This document shows positions 26,213 through 35,965 of a stretch of DNA of 50,555 bases, piece after piece. The notes beneath the pieces were generated by a model. That model was not told the DNA's origin. It worked only from the letters and a program-made list of their open reading frames with translations, and searched no databases. Source of the DNA: Rosenbergiella nectarea (GTDB lineage: Bacteria > Pseudomonadota > Gammaproteobacteria > Enterobacterales > Enterobacteriaceae); NCBI RefSeq assembly GCF_900111105.1, contig NZ_FOGC01000016.1, positions 1-50,555 of the forward strand, given 5' to 3'. Position 1 is the stretch's first letter, and every line of letters begins with the position of its first letter. Made by a program: the position numbers and the translations under genes.

Positions 26213-27360
26213 AGTTTCTCCGCCGCGGCCTGCAAGGTTGCTTCTTCTTTCGCAAAACAGACCCTAATTAAGCGATGGGGGAAGGCCTCTTTACAGAATA
26301 CGGAAAGAGGAATGGCGGCAACGCCAACCTCTTTGGTGAGGTAAAGGCAGAAGTCGACATCATTCATCGTAGAAATTGCCGAGTAATCCAACAGTAAAAA
26401 GTAGGTTCCTTGGCATGGTAATAGGGTGAAACGACTTGGTTGCAAGGCATTGATAAAGAAATCTCGGCGTTGCTGATAGAAGCCCGGGAGATTTTCGTCA
26501 TGCTCTGGAGCATGATTAAGCATATCCGCTAACGCGAGCTGAGTGGGGGTATGAACCGAAAACGTAAGGTACTGATGTATTTTTCTGATTTCGAGGCTCA
26601 GATGAGGCGGTGCGACACAGTAACCGACCTTCCAGCCCGTCATATGATAGGTTTTCCCAAAGGAAGAGACCACAATTCCTCTTTCTCGCAATGACGGGTG
26701 CTGCAACAAGCTGTAATGCCCTTGCTGACTAAAACAGATATGCTCATAAACTTCATCGCTCAACACAAATAGTGGTCGTTCGGCAATCGCCGCCCATAAC
26801 GCGTCGAAATCCTCCTTTTGCCAAACGCTCGCGGTAGGGTTGTGTGGGGTATTAATAATCACTAGGCGGGTTTTCTCACTGATGGCCGCAGAGAAACTGG
26901 ACCAATCAGGCGCAAAATCGGGAGGCGTGAGAGGAATATGTGTCATTATTCCACCCGCGAGTTGCACGGCAGGGGCATAACTATCGTAACTGGGCTCGAA
27001 ACAGATCACTTCGTCACCCGGTCGGATTAACGCAGTAATGCTGGCAAATAACGCCTCCGTAGCGCCCGCTGTAACGGTAATGTCGGTCTCTTTATCCACC
27101 TGACATCCGTAACAACGGGCGATTTTTTTACTGATTGCCTCACGCAGTACCGGGATTCCGGACATCGGTGCATACTGGTTCGCGCCGTGTTCAACATGGT
27201 GGGCTAAGCGTTGTTGTAAGTAATCTGGGCCGCTGAAATCAGGGAAACCTTGAGAGAGGTTAATCGCCCCCACCTGCTGAGCCAGTGCGCTCATGGTGGT
27301 GAAAATAGTGGTGCCTAAGGCGGGAAGTTTACTCTCTGGAACCGGTGCTGAACGAGTCAT
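26200..27360 (-). CDS. ybdL: Methionine/glutamine transaminase YbdL
   Basis: YbdL is a fold-type I PLP aminotransferase preferring methionine, and related to the glutamine transaminases that finish methionine salvage from 2-oxo-4-methylthiobutanoate. The 386-aa product equals E. coli YbdL in length when started at ATG 27360 (GAGG six bases before it). An ATG at 27378 has no ribosome-binding site. Visible are LSQGFPDFSGP near 35, NTPHNPTASVW (about 170-180), and the PLP lysine K236 in SSFGKTYHMTGWKVG. It forms a two-gene unit with yafV, which is separate from ybdL in E. coli. Confidence 0.93.
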   Translation of the reverse strand: MTRSAPVPESKLPALGTTIFTTMSALAQQVGAINLSQGFPDFSGPDYLQQRLAHHVEHGANQYAPMSGIPVLREAISKKIARCYGCQVDKETDITVTAGATEALFASITALIRPGDEVICFEPSYDSYAPAVQLAGGIMTHIPLTPPDFAPDWSSFSAAISEKTRLVIINTPHNPTASVWQKEDFDALWAAIAERPLFVLSDEVYEHICFSQQGHYSLLQHPSLRERGIVVSSFGKTYHMTGWKVGYCVAPPHLSLEIRKIHQYLTFSVHTPTQLALADMLNHAPEHDENLPGFYQQRRDFFINALQPSRFTLLPCQGTYFLLLDYSAISTMNDVDFCLYLTKEVGVAAIPLSVFCKEAFPHRLIRVCFAKEEATLQAAAEKLCQL

Positions 27361-27591
27361 GAGGGGCCTCTGCGTCATGGTAAGAGCTAGTGAATACCAC
27401 TATAACAGGGCAAAAATATTTGGCAATATGGACGTTTGGATGTCTATATATCGATTATTAATAGGTTTTTTTATCGGTTTGAGATCAACCGCGCAAAGAA
27501 ACCTGAGTTAATCGCCTTGGTCATATTGCACTGAAATACTAATGGGCTAAACTTGGCACCTGAATTTTTCCGTATTCCACAAGGAATTTAT

Positions 27592-28179
27592 ATGTACCAT
27601 GATCTTATCCGTGATGAGTTAAATGAGGCAGCTAAAACGCTTGAGCAGTTCCTCAGTCAGGACGCTAACCTTAACGCCATTCAGCAGGCTGCAGAGCTGT
27701 TAGCGGCAAGCTTCAAACAGGGTGGGAAGGTATTGTCTTGTGGAAATGGTGGTTCACACTGCGATGCGATGCATTTTGCTGAGGAACTTACGGGGCGTTA
27801 TCGTGAAGACCGCCCGGGCTACCCCGCAATTGCGATTTCTGATGTGAGCCATTTATCCTGTGTCAGTAACGATTTTGGCTATGAGTTTGTCTTCTCTCGG
27901 TTTATCGAGGCGGTGGGACAACCTGGCGACGTGTTGCTCGGGATTTCTACCTCAGGGAATTCTGGCAATATTATTCGTGCGATAAGTGCCGCACGCAGTA
28001 AAGGTATGAAAGTGATTACCCTTACAGGCAAGGATGGCGGGAAGATGGCAGGTACCGCGGATATTGAAATTAGAGTCCCGCATTTTGGTTACGCTGATCG
28101 TATTCAAGAGATTCATATCAAAATTATCCATATTTTAATTATGCTGATCGAAAAAGAGATGGAACGTATTTCGGCATAA
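27592..28179 (+). CDS. gmhA: Sedoheptulose-7-phosphate isomerase GmhA
   Basis: GmhA converts sedoheptulose 7-phosphate to D-glycero-D-manno-heptose 7-phosphate, the first step of heptose synthesis for the LPS inner core. The 195-aa product is an SIS-domain protein with [20 protein letters not shown] (about 49-68, including H61 and E65), GISTSGNS and the C-terminal [17 protein letters not shown] stretch. ATG 27592 has AAGGA upstream and matches the E. coli start MYQDLI. It is followed by yafJ and dpaA as in E. coli. Confidence 0.97.
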   Translation: MYHDLIRDELNEAAKTLEQFLSQDANLNAIQQAAELLAASFKQGGKVLSCGNGGSHCDAMHFAEELTGRYREDRPGYPAIAISDVSHLSCVSNDFGYEFVFSRFIEAVGQPGDVLLGISTSGNSGNIIRAISAARSKGMKVITLTGKDGGKMAGTADIEIRVPHFGYADRIQEIHIKIIHILIMLIEKEMERISA

Positions 28180-28300
28180 GTATTTCTTTTTTGTTATGGA
28201 TTAAGCGCGCGTTATCCCGTTGCAGCGTAACGCAGAGCATGTTATTGATTATCAGGTATCGGCGTTAAGTGACTGATACGCTGCTATTGAGGTCAAATGC

Positions 28301-29074
28301 ATGTGTGAGCTGCTTGGGATGAGCGCAAATGTCCCTACTGATATCTGTTTTAGTTTTTCCGGCTTGGTTCAGCGGGGTGGAGGAACTGGCCCGCATAAAG
28401 ATGGGTGGGGCATTACATTTTATGAAGGGAAGGGCTGCCGAACCTTCAAAGATCCATTGCCAAGTTTTGAATCTCCCATTGCACGGTTAGTGCAAGAGTA
28501 TCCGATTAAATCTCATTCTGTCATCGCTCATATTCGCCAAGCGAACCGCGGTAAAGTGGCCCTAGAAAATACCCATCCTTTTACCCGCGAGCTTTGGGGG
28601 CGTCATTGGACCTATGCACACAATGGACAGCTTAAAGGCTACCGCCGTCTTGAAACCGGGCAGTTTCGCCCCGTAGGTGGAACGGACAGTGAACGGGCTT
28701 TTTGCTGGTTGTTACATAAACTCTCGCAACGCTTTCCTCAGACACCTAAAAACTGGACCTCTGTGTTTCGCTACATAGCTGAACTCGCCAACGAATTGAG
28801 CGCACTGGGCGTATTCAATATGCTACTTTCAGATGGTCGCTACTTGATGGCGTATTGCTCTACACATCTTCATTGGATTACGCGGCGTTCGCCGTTTGGT
28901 AAAGCCATGCTGATTGATCAAGATATCGAAGTCGATTTTATGCAGCAGACAACGGCTCACGATGTGGTGACAGTCGTCGCGACACAGCCTCTCACCGGTA
29001 ACGAAACCTGGCACAAGATCATGCCAGGTGAATGGAAGTTATTTTGCTTGGGTGAAGGCCAGAAAGGTCTTTGA
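28301..29074 (+). CDS. yafJ: Class II glutamine amidotransferase-like YafJ
   Basis: This is a stand-alone class II (Ntn-type) glutamine amidotransferase domain protein of unknown physiological substrate. After Met removal the catalytic nucleophile would be Cys2 ([10 protein letters not shown]). Conserved glutaminase segments are [29 protein letters not shown] and GGTDSERAF. At 257 aa it is close to E. coli YafJ. Its last 36 bases overlap the end of convergent dpaA. GAGG precedes the ATG. Confidence 0.9.
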   Translation: MCELLGMSANVPTDICFSFSGLVQRGGGTGPHKDGWGITFYEGKGCRTFKDPLPSFESPIARLVQEYPIKSHSVIAHIRQANRGKVALENTHPFTRELWGRHWTYAHNGQLKGYRRLETGQFRPVGGTDSERAFCWLLHKLSQRFPQTPKNWTSVFRYIAELANELSALGVFNMLLSDGRYLMAYCSTHLHWITRRSPFGKAMLIDQDIEVDFMQQTTAHDVVTVVATQPLTGNETWHKIMPGEWKLFCLGEGQKGL

Positions 29075-29812
29075 AGCACTCGGGGTAGTCGTTTGGAATG
29101 GATTACCTCGTGGGGTAATCGTCCCATTACTTTGGCCATTGATGATATATTGATTATTCATCACAGCAATCATCGGTGGTTGCTTATATTTCTGGAAATA
29201 ATCATAGCCTGGCTTCAATTGCTTCCAGAAGTTAATGTATTGCGAACCTGCATAGCGGCGCATATTGTCATCGGTCATGCGGAACGGATAGATATTCACT
29301 TCAATCTGCGTTTGACCGTTATTAAATGCAGCCGTTACGTACTTAAATATTTGATCGATACCACTATTGGTCATGGCATAACAGCCAATAGAGACACAAT
29401 CACCGTGGATCATTAAGTAGTTACCGTTATAGCCGTTAGCCCTATCGTACTGATTAGGGAAACCTAGATTGATCGCTCGGTAGTAATGGCTATCGGGATG
29501 TAACTGTGACGCGGCAATGGTATAAAACCCTTCCGGGCTCTTAAAATCACCTTGAGTCCGTTTGGGACCTAAGCCGCCCGAGAACTTACAAATATTGAAG
29601 CGATTAAGCAGGCGAAACTGATTGCCTACTTTGGCATAAAGTTCAAGCGTACGCTCAGACTTAAAAATTTGGATAAATACCGGTGAACCGATCAGTTCCG
29701 TTTTCAGTTGATCGCTCACGGGGGCTTGTAATGCATTGGAGAGTGGAACGACTTCTGTTGAGAACGCGTTACAGGAAAACAATATCGCAAAAATGAGTGC
29801 GAAAATACGCAT
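29039..29812 (-). CDS. dpaA: YkuD-family peptidoglycan protein YafK (DpaA/LdtF)
   Basis: This is a periplasmic YkuD-fold protein. The E. coli orthologue (YafK, DpaA/LdtF) releases Braun lipoprotein from peptidoglycan rather than forming 3-3 cross-links. The 257-aa product has a signal peptide ([18 protein letters not shown]) and the catalytic motif HGDCVSIGC (136-144, nucleophile C144), preceded by [13 protein letters not shown] Thr/Ser-rich tail ends the protein. It is convergent with yafJ. Confidence 0.93.
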   Translation of the reverse strand: MRIFALIFAILFSCNAFSTEVVPLSNALQAPVSDQLKTELIGSPVFIQIFKSERTLELYAKVGNQFRLLNRFNICKFSGGLGPKRTQGDFKSPEGFYTIAASQLHPDSHYYRAINLGFPNQYDRANGYNGNYLMIHGDCVSIGCYAMTNSGIDQIFKYVTAAFNNGQTQIEVNIYPFRMTDDNMRRYAGSQYINFWKQLKPGYDYFQKYKQPPMIAVMNNQYIINGQSNGTITPRGNPFQTTTPSASKTFLAFTQAK

Positions 29813-30067
29813 GCTAGGTGTACCTTGATGACAATCGTGAGGACGGTCTGCAATCGGATAACAGGCTATTGCAGTAGAACGGTTTATATTTGCGCAACAT
29901 TATCACTGTTATGGCTTTAATCAAGCTTTCATCAAGCTTTTTTTGTCAAAAAAATGAGCCTAGGTTTTATTAGCGACACGGCTCTCATTTCCCCTCCACT
30001 CCATTGCTACCCTTAAACTAATTCTGACCTTGCGCCTCCTTTATTGGCTGATAACTTGCATTACTGT
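29813..30067. other. Divergent intergenic region dpaA/dinB
   Basis: No gene is visible. It holds a short tandem repeat (TCAAGCTTTCATCAAGCTTT, 29922-29941) followed by T/A runs, and an imperfect inverted repeat (AATGAGCC near 29953 with GGCTCTCATT near 29980). The dpaA promoter should lie at its left end and the LexA box of dinB is at its right end. Confidence 0.4.
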
Positions 30068-30083
30068 CTGGTTATTTATACAG
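30068..30083 (+). promoter_or_regulatory. LexA box (SOS operator) of dinB
   Basis: CTG-GTTATTTATA-CAG is a CTG-N10-CAG element with an AT-rich, TATA-like right half, as in enterobacterial LexA boxes. It lies 28 bases before the dinB ATG, so SOS induction of dinB is expected. Confidence 0.8.
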
Positions 30084-30111
30084 TATGTTGAGAGTGGGTT
30101 GGAGGGGTGAG

Positions 30112-31167
30112 ATGCGTAAAATTATTCATGTCGATATGGATTGTTTTTATGCAGCGGTTGAAATGCGAGATAATCCTGCCTTGCGGGATATCCCCATTGC
30201 GATCGGTGGAAGTCCAGAGCGGCGGGGAGTCATTAGTACCGCTAATTATCCGGCACGCCGTTATGGCGTAAAAAGTGCCATGCCAACGGCGACCGCACTA
30301 AAGTTATGCCCGCAGCTAACTTTGCTTCCTGGCCGATTCGATGCTTATAAACAGGCCTCGGCCCAAATACAGCAAATCTTCAAACGTTATACCTCGAAAG
30401 TTGAACCGCTTTCTCTCGACGAAGCTTATCTCGATGTGACTGAGTGCCTTGCTTGCCAAGGTTCCGCGACGTTAATTGCAGAAGAAATCCGCCGCTCAAT
30501 TTTCCTTGAGACCGGACTAACGGCATCAGCGGGGGTGGCACCGATCAAATTTTTGGCCAAGATCGCTTCCGAAGTCAATAAACCCGATGGTCTTTATGTT
30601 ATTCCGCCACAGCAGGTCGACCATTTTTTACAGACGCTCCCCCTAGCTAAGATCCCAGGGGTAGGGGAGGTCTCTTCACGAAAATTAGCTGATTTAGGGC
30701 TTTATACTTGTGCCGATATTCAGAAAGTTGAGCTGAGTTTTCTGTTAAAAAAATTCGGAAAGTTTGGCCGGAGTCTGTGGGAAAAAAGCCAAGGGATTGA
30801 TACGCGAGATGTCGACAGTCATCGACTGCGTAAGTCTGTCGGTGTCGAGACCACGCTCTCTGCAGACATCGAGCAGTGGGGGCAGTGTCTGGAGGTGATC
30901 GACAAGCTGTATACAGAACTCGAACGTCGATTACGGCAAGTCCGGCCGGATTTACGGGTCGCGCGTCAGGGGGTTAAATTTAAGTTTTCCGACTTCCAAC
31001 AGACGACCCTTGAGCATATCTGGACTGAACTCACGAAGCAGGACTTTATCGACCTCGCCTTAAAACTCTGGGAGCAACGGAGACAGGGGCGCTCGGTAAG
31101 ATTAATTGGTCTTCATGTCAGTCTGCTTGATCCGCAAGTTGAGCGTCAATTACCCCTGCAGTTATGA
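30112..31167 (+). CDS. dinB: DNA polymerase IV (DinB)
   Basis: DinB is a Y-family translesion polymerase, SOS-induced, that bypasses N2-guanine adducts. The 351-aa product equals the E. coli length. Catalytic acidic residues are D8 (HVDMDCFYAAVEM), D103 and E104 (SLDEAYLDV). A helix-hairpin-helix region (LAKIPGVGEVSSRKL) and little-finger domain follow, and the C-terminal QLPLQL is the beta-clamp-binding motif. ATG 30112 follows GGAGGGG. An upstream ATG at 30085 overlaps the LexA region and is less likely. The last 22 bases overlap the convergent hydrolase gene. Confidence 0.97.
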   Translation: MRKIIHVDMDCFYAAVEMRDNPALRDIPIAIGGSPERRGVISTANYPARRYGVKSAMPTATALKLCPQLTLLPGRFDAYKQASAQIQQIFKRYTSKVEPLSLDEAYLDVTECLACQGSATLIAEEIRRSIFLETGLTASAGVAPIKFLAKIASEVNKPDGLYVIPPQQVDHFLQTLPLAKIPGVGEVSSRKLADLGLYTCADIQKVELSFLLKKFGKFGRSLWEKSQGIDTRDVDSHRLRKSVGVETTLSADIEQWGQCLEVIDKLYTELERRLRQVRPDLRVARQGVKFKFSDFQQTTLEHIWTELTKQDFIDLALKLWEQRRQGRSVRLIGLHVSLLDPQVERQLPLQL

Positions 31168-32033
31168 GCTGGCAGTTGATTAAGCCAGGAGAGGTAATGT
31201 TCTGGCCAAGCGGAGTTCGCCAGACCTTTTCGCCCTAAGCCAAAACCATGACCGCCCGTTGCGTAGCGTATCCATGTCATGGGGACATGGTGTTGTGTCG
31301 CGGCACGATGGAGTAACAGGCCATTTTGCGGCGGGGCAATGGGGTCATCCTCGCTTTCGACCACGAATAGTGGAGGAGAATGGTCATGGATAGCGTGTTG
31401 TACCGACCATTTCGCTTCCTCTTGCCGCGACGCGTGACGTCCAGCAAGGACCCGATGGGTGGCACTATGGTTGAAGGGCGGTTCAACGGAGACAATCGGG
31501 TAGATCAACGCCATGCCTTCCACCGCAAGCGGCGCTTTATCATCCTTTGGTGTCATCTCTGCACGATTTATGGCTAAGGCGAGTAAATGGGCGCCCGCGG
31601 AAAAGCCGAGTACGCTTAGGTACGGATTATCTTGGTGAATCAGCGTTAACGCTTGTCGAACATCTTTCATGGCGACATCTTTGCCTTCCGGCCAGTGCGA
31701 GTTGGGTAATCGATAGGTGAGGATATAAGCACGGAAACCATGCTGAGTCAGAAATTGTGCGGCAGGCAAAGCTTCTTTGGCTTGCTCAATCCTCCTGTAA
31801 CCTCCACCCGCAGCGATTAGCACAGTTTTGCCGTTAAAGGTCTTTGGAGAGTAGAGGGTTAAAAAAGGCGCATTAACTTGGGTGACTTTGCCTTGGGTCG
31901 TCATCACCACACTAGGGCCTTGACGGGTTTGACCACTACCAGTGGGCCAAAGCATGATTTTTTCGCTAGAGGTTTGAGCGAGAAGGGGCAGAAAAATTAG
32001 CGTGGCTAACCCTCGAATCCAGTGAGCAACCAT
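31146..32033 (-). CDS. Exported alpha/beta hydrolase (esterase-like)
   Basis: This 295-aa alpha/beta-hydrolase has a probable N-terminal signal peptide or anchor (MVAHWIRGLATLIFLPLLAQTSS). Catalytic elements visible are an oxyanion-type GGGYR (76-80), the nucleophile S145 in GFSAG, an acid in VESEDDPIAP and a His in GGHGFGLG. The family includes acetyl-xylan and other short-chain carbohydrate esterases (DLH/BD-FAE-like). The natural substrate cannot be named from the sequence. GAGAGG precedes the ATG. It lies between dinB and pepD, where E. coli has toxin-antitoxin genes. Confidence 0.8.
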   Translation of the reverse strand: MVAHWIRGLATLIFLPLLAQTSSEKIMLWPTGSGQTRQGPSVVMTTQGKVTQVNAPFLTLYSPKTFNGKTVLIAAGGGYRRIEQAKEALPAAQFLTQHGFRAYILTYRLPNSHWPEGKDVAMKDVRQALTLIHQDNPYLSVLGFSAGAHLLALAINRAEMTPKDDKAPLAVEGMALIYPIVSVEPPFNHSATHRVLAGRHASRQEEAKWSVQHAIHDHSPPLFVVESEDDPIAPPQNGLLLHRAATQHHVPMTWIRYATGGHGFGLGRKGLANSAWPEHYLSWLNQLPAHNCRGN

Positions 32034-32086
32034 GGGCGACCTCTCAAATAAAAATATGCTAGGCGATCGCTCGCCTAGCAGGGCAC

Positions 32087-33544
32087 TTATTTGGTTGGAA
32101 CTGCTTTGAGTAGGGCGGTTAGCAGCTGCCAGTAAAGGCCAACACTTTCAATATGTACCTGTTCATCCGGGGAATGAGGTCCAGTAATTGTTGGTCCGAT
32201 AGAGACCATATCTAAATGTGGGTATGGCTCGCGGAATAAACCACACTCTAGCCCAGCGTGAATGACTTGGATATTGGGTTTCTTACCAAAAAGATCCAAA
32301 TAAATTTCGCGAGTTAAAGCCATGATGGCGGAGTTAGCATCAGGCTGCCAGCCTGGATAACTGCCCGACGCTTCTGTTTTCGCACCGGCTAATGCGCCCA
32401 ACGAATGTAACATTGAGACGACATACTCTTTCCCACTATCAATAAGCGAGCGAATCAAGCAATAGATTTTTGCCTGATTTTCTTCAAGGGTCACGATACC
32501 GATATTTAACGATGTCTCGACCACACCCGGCGCAACATCAGAGTTACGGACCACGCCATTAGGGGTCACATTCAGTAAATTGATAAAGCGATCTTGGCTC
32601 TCCGCTACTAACGCCTGACCAGAGTGCGAGATTGCCTGCGCGCTTAGGGTGACATTTTTATCTTTTGGCGCGACTTCATTTTGTAGGATTGAGAGATAAT
32701 CGTGAAGTGCCTGCTGGAGAGCCGTTTCCTGTTCAGGTGCGACGGCGACGACCGCACTCGCTTCTCGAGGAATAGCGTTACGTAGGTTACCGCCTTTAAA
32801 ATCGATCAACTGTAGATCGAGCTTACCGCGAGATTCTGCAAAGAAACGTGCCAATAGTTTTGTCGCGTTGCCTAATCCTAGATGGATATCGGCGCCAGAG
32901 TGGCCACCGCGTAGCCCTTTGAGGCTAATCTCTACAGTCAGATGTTGCGCAGGAATATCGCCACGGCTAATTGGTAGTTCAGATAAGAAATCAATTCCCC
33001 CTGCACAACCCATATAGACTTCACCTTCCTCTTCCGAGTCGGTATTGATGAGAATATCTGCTTGCAGCCAGTTAGGTTGTAAGCCAAAAGCGCCTTCCAT
33101 CCCGGCTTCTTCGGTCATCGTGAGCAGAACTTCAAGAGGACCGTGTTCAACCGTTTTATCGGCTAAAACGGCGAGTGCAGAAGCCATACCAATACCGTTA
33201 TCAGCACCGAGCGTTGTACCGCGAGCCTTCAGCCATTCACCATCCACCCAAGGTTGAATCGGATCACGCGCGAAGTCATGTTCGGTAGCATTATTTTTTT
33301 GCGGCACCATATCGAGGTGAGCTTGTAGGGCGACAGGCTTACGGTTTTCCATACCCGCGGTAGCGGGTTTGCGGATTAGAATATTACCCGCAGCATCCCG
33401 CTCACACCAGAATTGCTGCGCTTCAGCCCATTCTATAATGTACGATGCTAACGCTTCTTCATGATAAGAAGGGTGTGGGATAGAGCAGATTTTGGCAAAG
33501 AAGTCCCATAAGGGCTGAGGTGACAGTTGAGACAGTTCAGACAC
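32087..33544 (-). CDS. pepD: Cytosol nonspecific dipeptidase PepD (beta-alanyl-histidine dipeptidase)
   Basis: PepD is an M20C zinc dipeptidase with broad dipeptide specificity. The 485-aa product equals the E. coli length. Metal ligands lie in LQAHLDMV (H76, D78) and GADNGIGMA (D115), with TMTEEAGMEGAF supplying the catalytic and metal Glu, and INTDSEEEGE and HAGLECGLF further on. The start is GTG 33544 with TAGGAGA upstream. It is divergent from gpt as in E. coli. Confidence 0.97.
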   Translation of the reverse strand: MSELSQLSPQPLWDFFAKICSIPHPSYHEEALASYIIEWAEAQQFWCERDAAGNILIRKPATAGMENRKPVALQAHLDMVPQKNNATEHDFARDPIQPWVDGEWLKARGTTLGADNGIGMASALAVLADKTVEHGPLEVLLTMTEEAGMEGAFGLQPNWLQADILINTDSEEEGEVYMGCAGGIDFLSELPISRGDIPAQHLTVEISLKGLRGGHSGADIHLGLGNATKLLARFFAESRGKLDLQLIDFKGGNLRNAIPREASAVVAVAPEQETALQQALHDYLSILQNEVAPKDKNVTLSAQAISHSGQALVAESQDRFINLLNVTPNGVVRNSDVAPGVVETSLNIGIVTLEENQAKIYCLIRSLIDSGKEYVVSMLHSLGALAGAKTEASGSYPGWQPDANSAIMALTREIYLDLFGKKPNIQVIHAGLECGLFREPYPHLDMVSIGPTITGPHSPDEQVHIESVGLYWQLLTALLKAVPTK

Positions 33545-33777
33545 AATGCGTCTCCTATAACAGATTAGGATTAAGCCCCATCATCAGGGCATATAGCGGT
33601 TATTATTAGTAAAGAAAGCATATCATTGTTCGCGAGTAAGCAGCGATTTATACCGAAAAAAAGTCAAACTCGGCAGCAGCACTGGTTTTTATCTGACGTT
33701 ATCCCTATAATCACGCGCAAACTTTTTTTCGTTTGTCCATTCACCAGACCAACTCTGTTGGTCGGAGCCTGATTATT

Positions 33778-34236
33778 ATGAGTCAAAAATACGTAGTTAC
33801 TTGGGATATGTTGCAAATTCACGCCCGTCAGTTGGCTGAGAAATTACTGCCAGTTGAACAGTGGAAAGGCATCATCGCGGTGAGCCGGGGTGGATTGGTT
33901 CCTGCGGCCTTACTAGCACGTGAACTGGGTATTCGCCATGTCGATACAGTATGCATCTCAAGCTACGACCATGACCATCAACGTGAAATGAAAATTTTGA
34001 AACGCGCGGAAGGCGATGGTGAAGGGTTTATCGTGATTGATGACCTGGTGGACACCGGCGGGACTGCGAAAGTTGTCCGCGAGATGTATCACAAAGCGCG
34101 CTTTGTAACGATCTTTGCTAAGCCAGCAGGTCGCCCATTAGTTGATGATTACGTTGTTGATATTCCTCAGGATACTTGGATCGAACAGCCATGGGATATG
34201 GGCATCACCTTTATTCCACCGCTAGTTAAGAATTGA
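33778..34236 (+). CDS. gpt: Xanthine-guanine phosphoribosyltransferase Gpt
   Basis: Gpt salvages guanine and xanthine (and weakly hypoxanthine) with PRPP to the nucleotides. The 152-aa product equals E. coli Gpt; the start [12 protein letters not shown] aligns with MSEKYIVTWDML. The PRPP loop is [12 protein letters not shown], and the base-binding segment is [16 protein letters not shown] lies 11 bases before ATG 33778; in-frame codons upstream to 33733 are probably leader. A perfect -10 box TATAAT (33706-33711) lies upstream. A strong terminator follows. Confidence 0.97.
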   Translation: MSQKYVVTWDMLQIHARQLAEKLLPVEQWKGIIAVSRGGLVPAALLARELGIRHVDTVCISSYDHDHQREMKILKRAEGDGEGFIVIDDLVDTGGTAKVVREMYHKARFVTIFAKPAGRPLVDDYVVDIPQDTWIEQPWDMGITFIPPLVKN

Positions 34237-34239
34237 TGG

Positions 34240-34272
34240 AAAAAACAGCACCCGAGGGTGCTGTTTTTTTTT
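34240..34272 (+). terminator. Terminator of gpt
   Basis: CAGCACCC and GGGTGCTG form the stem, flanked by A and T runs (AAAAAA before, nine T after), just behind the gpt stop. The A/T symmetry would allow function on both strands. Confidence 0.92.
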
Positions 34273-34345
34273 ATCATTTTCATTTAATAGTAAGTCTGCT
34301 AAAAGTAACACTGATAACAATGAACGCTGATAGGAGTGTAGTCAG

Positions 34346-34738
34346 ATGGTATTACCCGGAGGCCACTTCAGAGGCCGTTATATCGTAAAATTTAATGAGC
34401 TAGGTCCTTATCTGCGCGAGGACCAATGCCAAGATCACCGTTTTTTCTTCGACTGTTTAGCTGTCTGCACCAATATTAAACCCGCCCCCGAGAAGAGAGA
34501 GTTTTGGGGATGGTGGCTAGTATTAGAAGCACAAGAGACTCACTTCGACTATCGTTTCGATTTTGGTTTGTATGATAAAGCAGGCCAATGGGTACCCGTT
34601 GAAATTAAACGCGATGTTGATCGACAAGAGGCGGAAGCTAGTCTGCAAAAATTCTTCCCACGCCTCGAAGCACTGATGAACGAATTAAATGCGCCACTTA
34701 TTCCTGCGAGTAATTTCGAACCTTCGTTGTCGTTTTAA
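34346..34738 (+). CDS. crl: Sigma-S factor-binding protein Crl
   Basis: Crl binds RpoS and favours sigma-S RNA polymerase assembly, affecting curli and stationary-phase genes. The 130-aa product keeps the conserved core RFFFDCLAVCTNIKPAPEKREFWGWW and LEAQETHFDYRFDFGLYDKAG. The C-terminal half diverges from E. coli. TAGGAG lies upstream of the ATG. In E. coli frsA separates gpt from crl and phoE separates crl from proB; both are absent here. Confidence 0.93.
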   Translation: MVLPGGHFRGRYIVKFNELGPYLREDQCQDHRFFFDCLAVCTNIKPAPEKREFWGWWLVLEAQETHFDYRFDFGLYDKAGQWVPVEIKRDVDRQEAEASLQKFFPRLEALMNELNAPLIPASNFEPSLSF

Positions 34739-34855
34739 TCATCTTAGCTGCCCCTTTTTGGATTAAGTTACGTTAAGCATAAGGATAGCTATTGGCAAGC
34801 TCTAGCTGTCCTGATACAACTGTGAACTTATTTAAACATTTAGGTGGCAGGAAAT

Positions 34856-35959
34856 ATGAGTGGCAGTCAGACCTTAGTGGTCAAATTAGGGACCAGTGTA
34901 CTCACTGGCGGATCTCGTCAATTGAATCGCGCAAGAATGGTTGAAATTGTGCGGCAATGCGCACAAGCCATGAATGACGGTCATCGTATCGTGGTCGTGA
35001 CCTCTGGTGCTATCGCGGCAGGTAGAGAGCATCTGAATTATCCCGAACTGCCCCCCACCATCGCGTCTAAACAACTGCTTGCAGCGGTGGGTCAGTGTCG
35101 TCTGATCCAGTTATGGGAACAGCTATTTGCCATCTATGGTATCCATATTGGTCAAATGCTCATCACCCGAGCGGACATGGAAGACAGAGAACGTTTTCTT
35201 AACGCCCGCGACATGCTGCATGCACTATTAGATCAGCGTATCCTTCCGGTCATCAATGAGAATGATGCCGTTGCCACGGCAGAAATCAAAGTCGGGGATA
35301 ATGACAATCTGTCCGCTCTTGCGGCAATACTCTCTGATGCCGACAAGCTCCTCCTTTTGACCGATCAACAAGGTCTTTTTACCGCCGACCCTCGTTATGA
35401 TCCTGATGCAACACTAATTGAGGATGTTTATCAGATCGATGACTCGTTAAAAATGATGGCGGGAGGCAGTGTTTCTGGACTGGGAACCGGAGGCATGGCA
35501 ACCAAGTTACAGGCGGCAGAAGTAGCCTGTCGAGCGGGTATTGATGTCATTATCGCTCCCGGCGACCAACCCATTGTAATCCATCGATTATTACATGGCC
35601 AGAAAGCCGGAACCTTGTTCCATGCGCAAGAACATCGCCTTGAAAGCCGCAAGCACTGGATTTTTGGTGCGTCACCCGCAGGTTCGGCAGTCATTGATGC
35701 CGGTGCATTGACCGCATTACTTGAGCGGGGGAGTTCATTACTGCCGAAAGGAATCACTGAAATTACGGGTAATTTCTCTCGCGGGGAAGTTATCGCAATT
35801 CGCGATCCTCAAGGTAATGATATTGCGCATGGCGTTTCACGCTACAACAGTGATGCTTTACGTATGATTGCCGGAAAACATAGCCAATCTATCAGTGAAA
35901 TTTTGGGCTATGAGTACGGTGCAGTTGCCGTGCATCGTGATGATATGATTGTAGGATAA
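34856..35959 (+). CDS. proB: Glutamate 5-kinase ProB
   Basis: ProB phosphorylates L-glutamate to gamma-glutamyl phosphate, the feedback-inhibited first step of proline synthesis. The 367-aa product has the amino-acid kinase domain ([42 protein letters not shown]-type loop, GTGGMATK) and a C-terminal PUA domain (about 275-367). ATG 34856 matches the E. coli start and has AGGA; the GTG at 34844 lies on that site. It is followed six bases later by proA. Confidence 0.97.
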   Translation: MSGSQTLVVKLGTSVLTGGSRQLNRARMVEIVRQCAQAMNDGHRIVVVTSGAIAAGREHLNYPELPPTIASKQLLAAVGQCRLIQLWEQLFAIYGIHIGQMLITRADMEDRERFLNARDMLHALLDQRILPVINENDAVATAEIKVGDNDNLSALAAILSDADKLLLLTDQQGLFTADPRYDPDATLIEDVYQIDDSLKMMAGGSVSGLGTGGMATKLQAAEVACRAGIDVIIAPGDQPIVIHRLLHGQKAGTLFHAQEHRLESRKHWIFGASPAGSAVIDAGALTALLERGSSLLPKGITEITGNFSRGEVIAIRDPQGNDIAHGVSRYNSDALRMIAGKHSQSISEILGYEYGAVAVHRDDMIVG

Positions 35960-35965
35960 GTCGAG

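Noticed and set aside
33711-33735. PurR-like inverted repeat GCAAAC...CGTTTG before gpt
   Set aside because: The half-sites are separated by seven T, whereas PurR half-sites adjoin; spacing is wrong.
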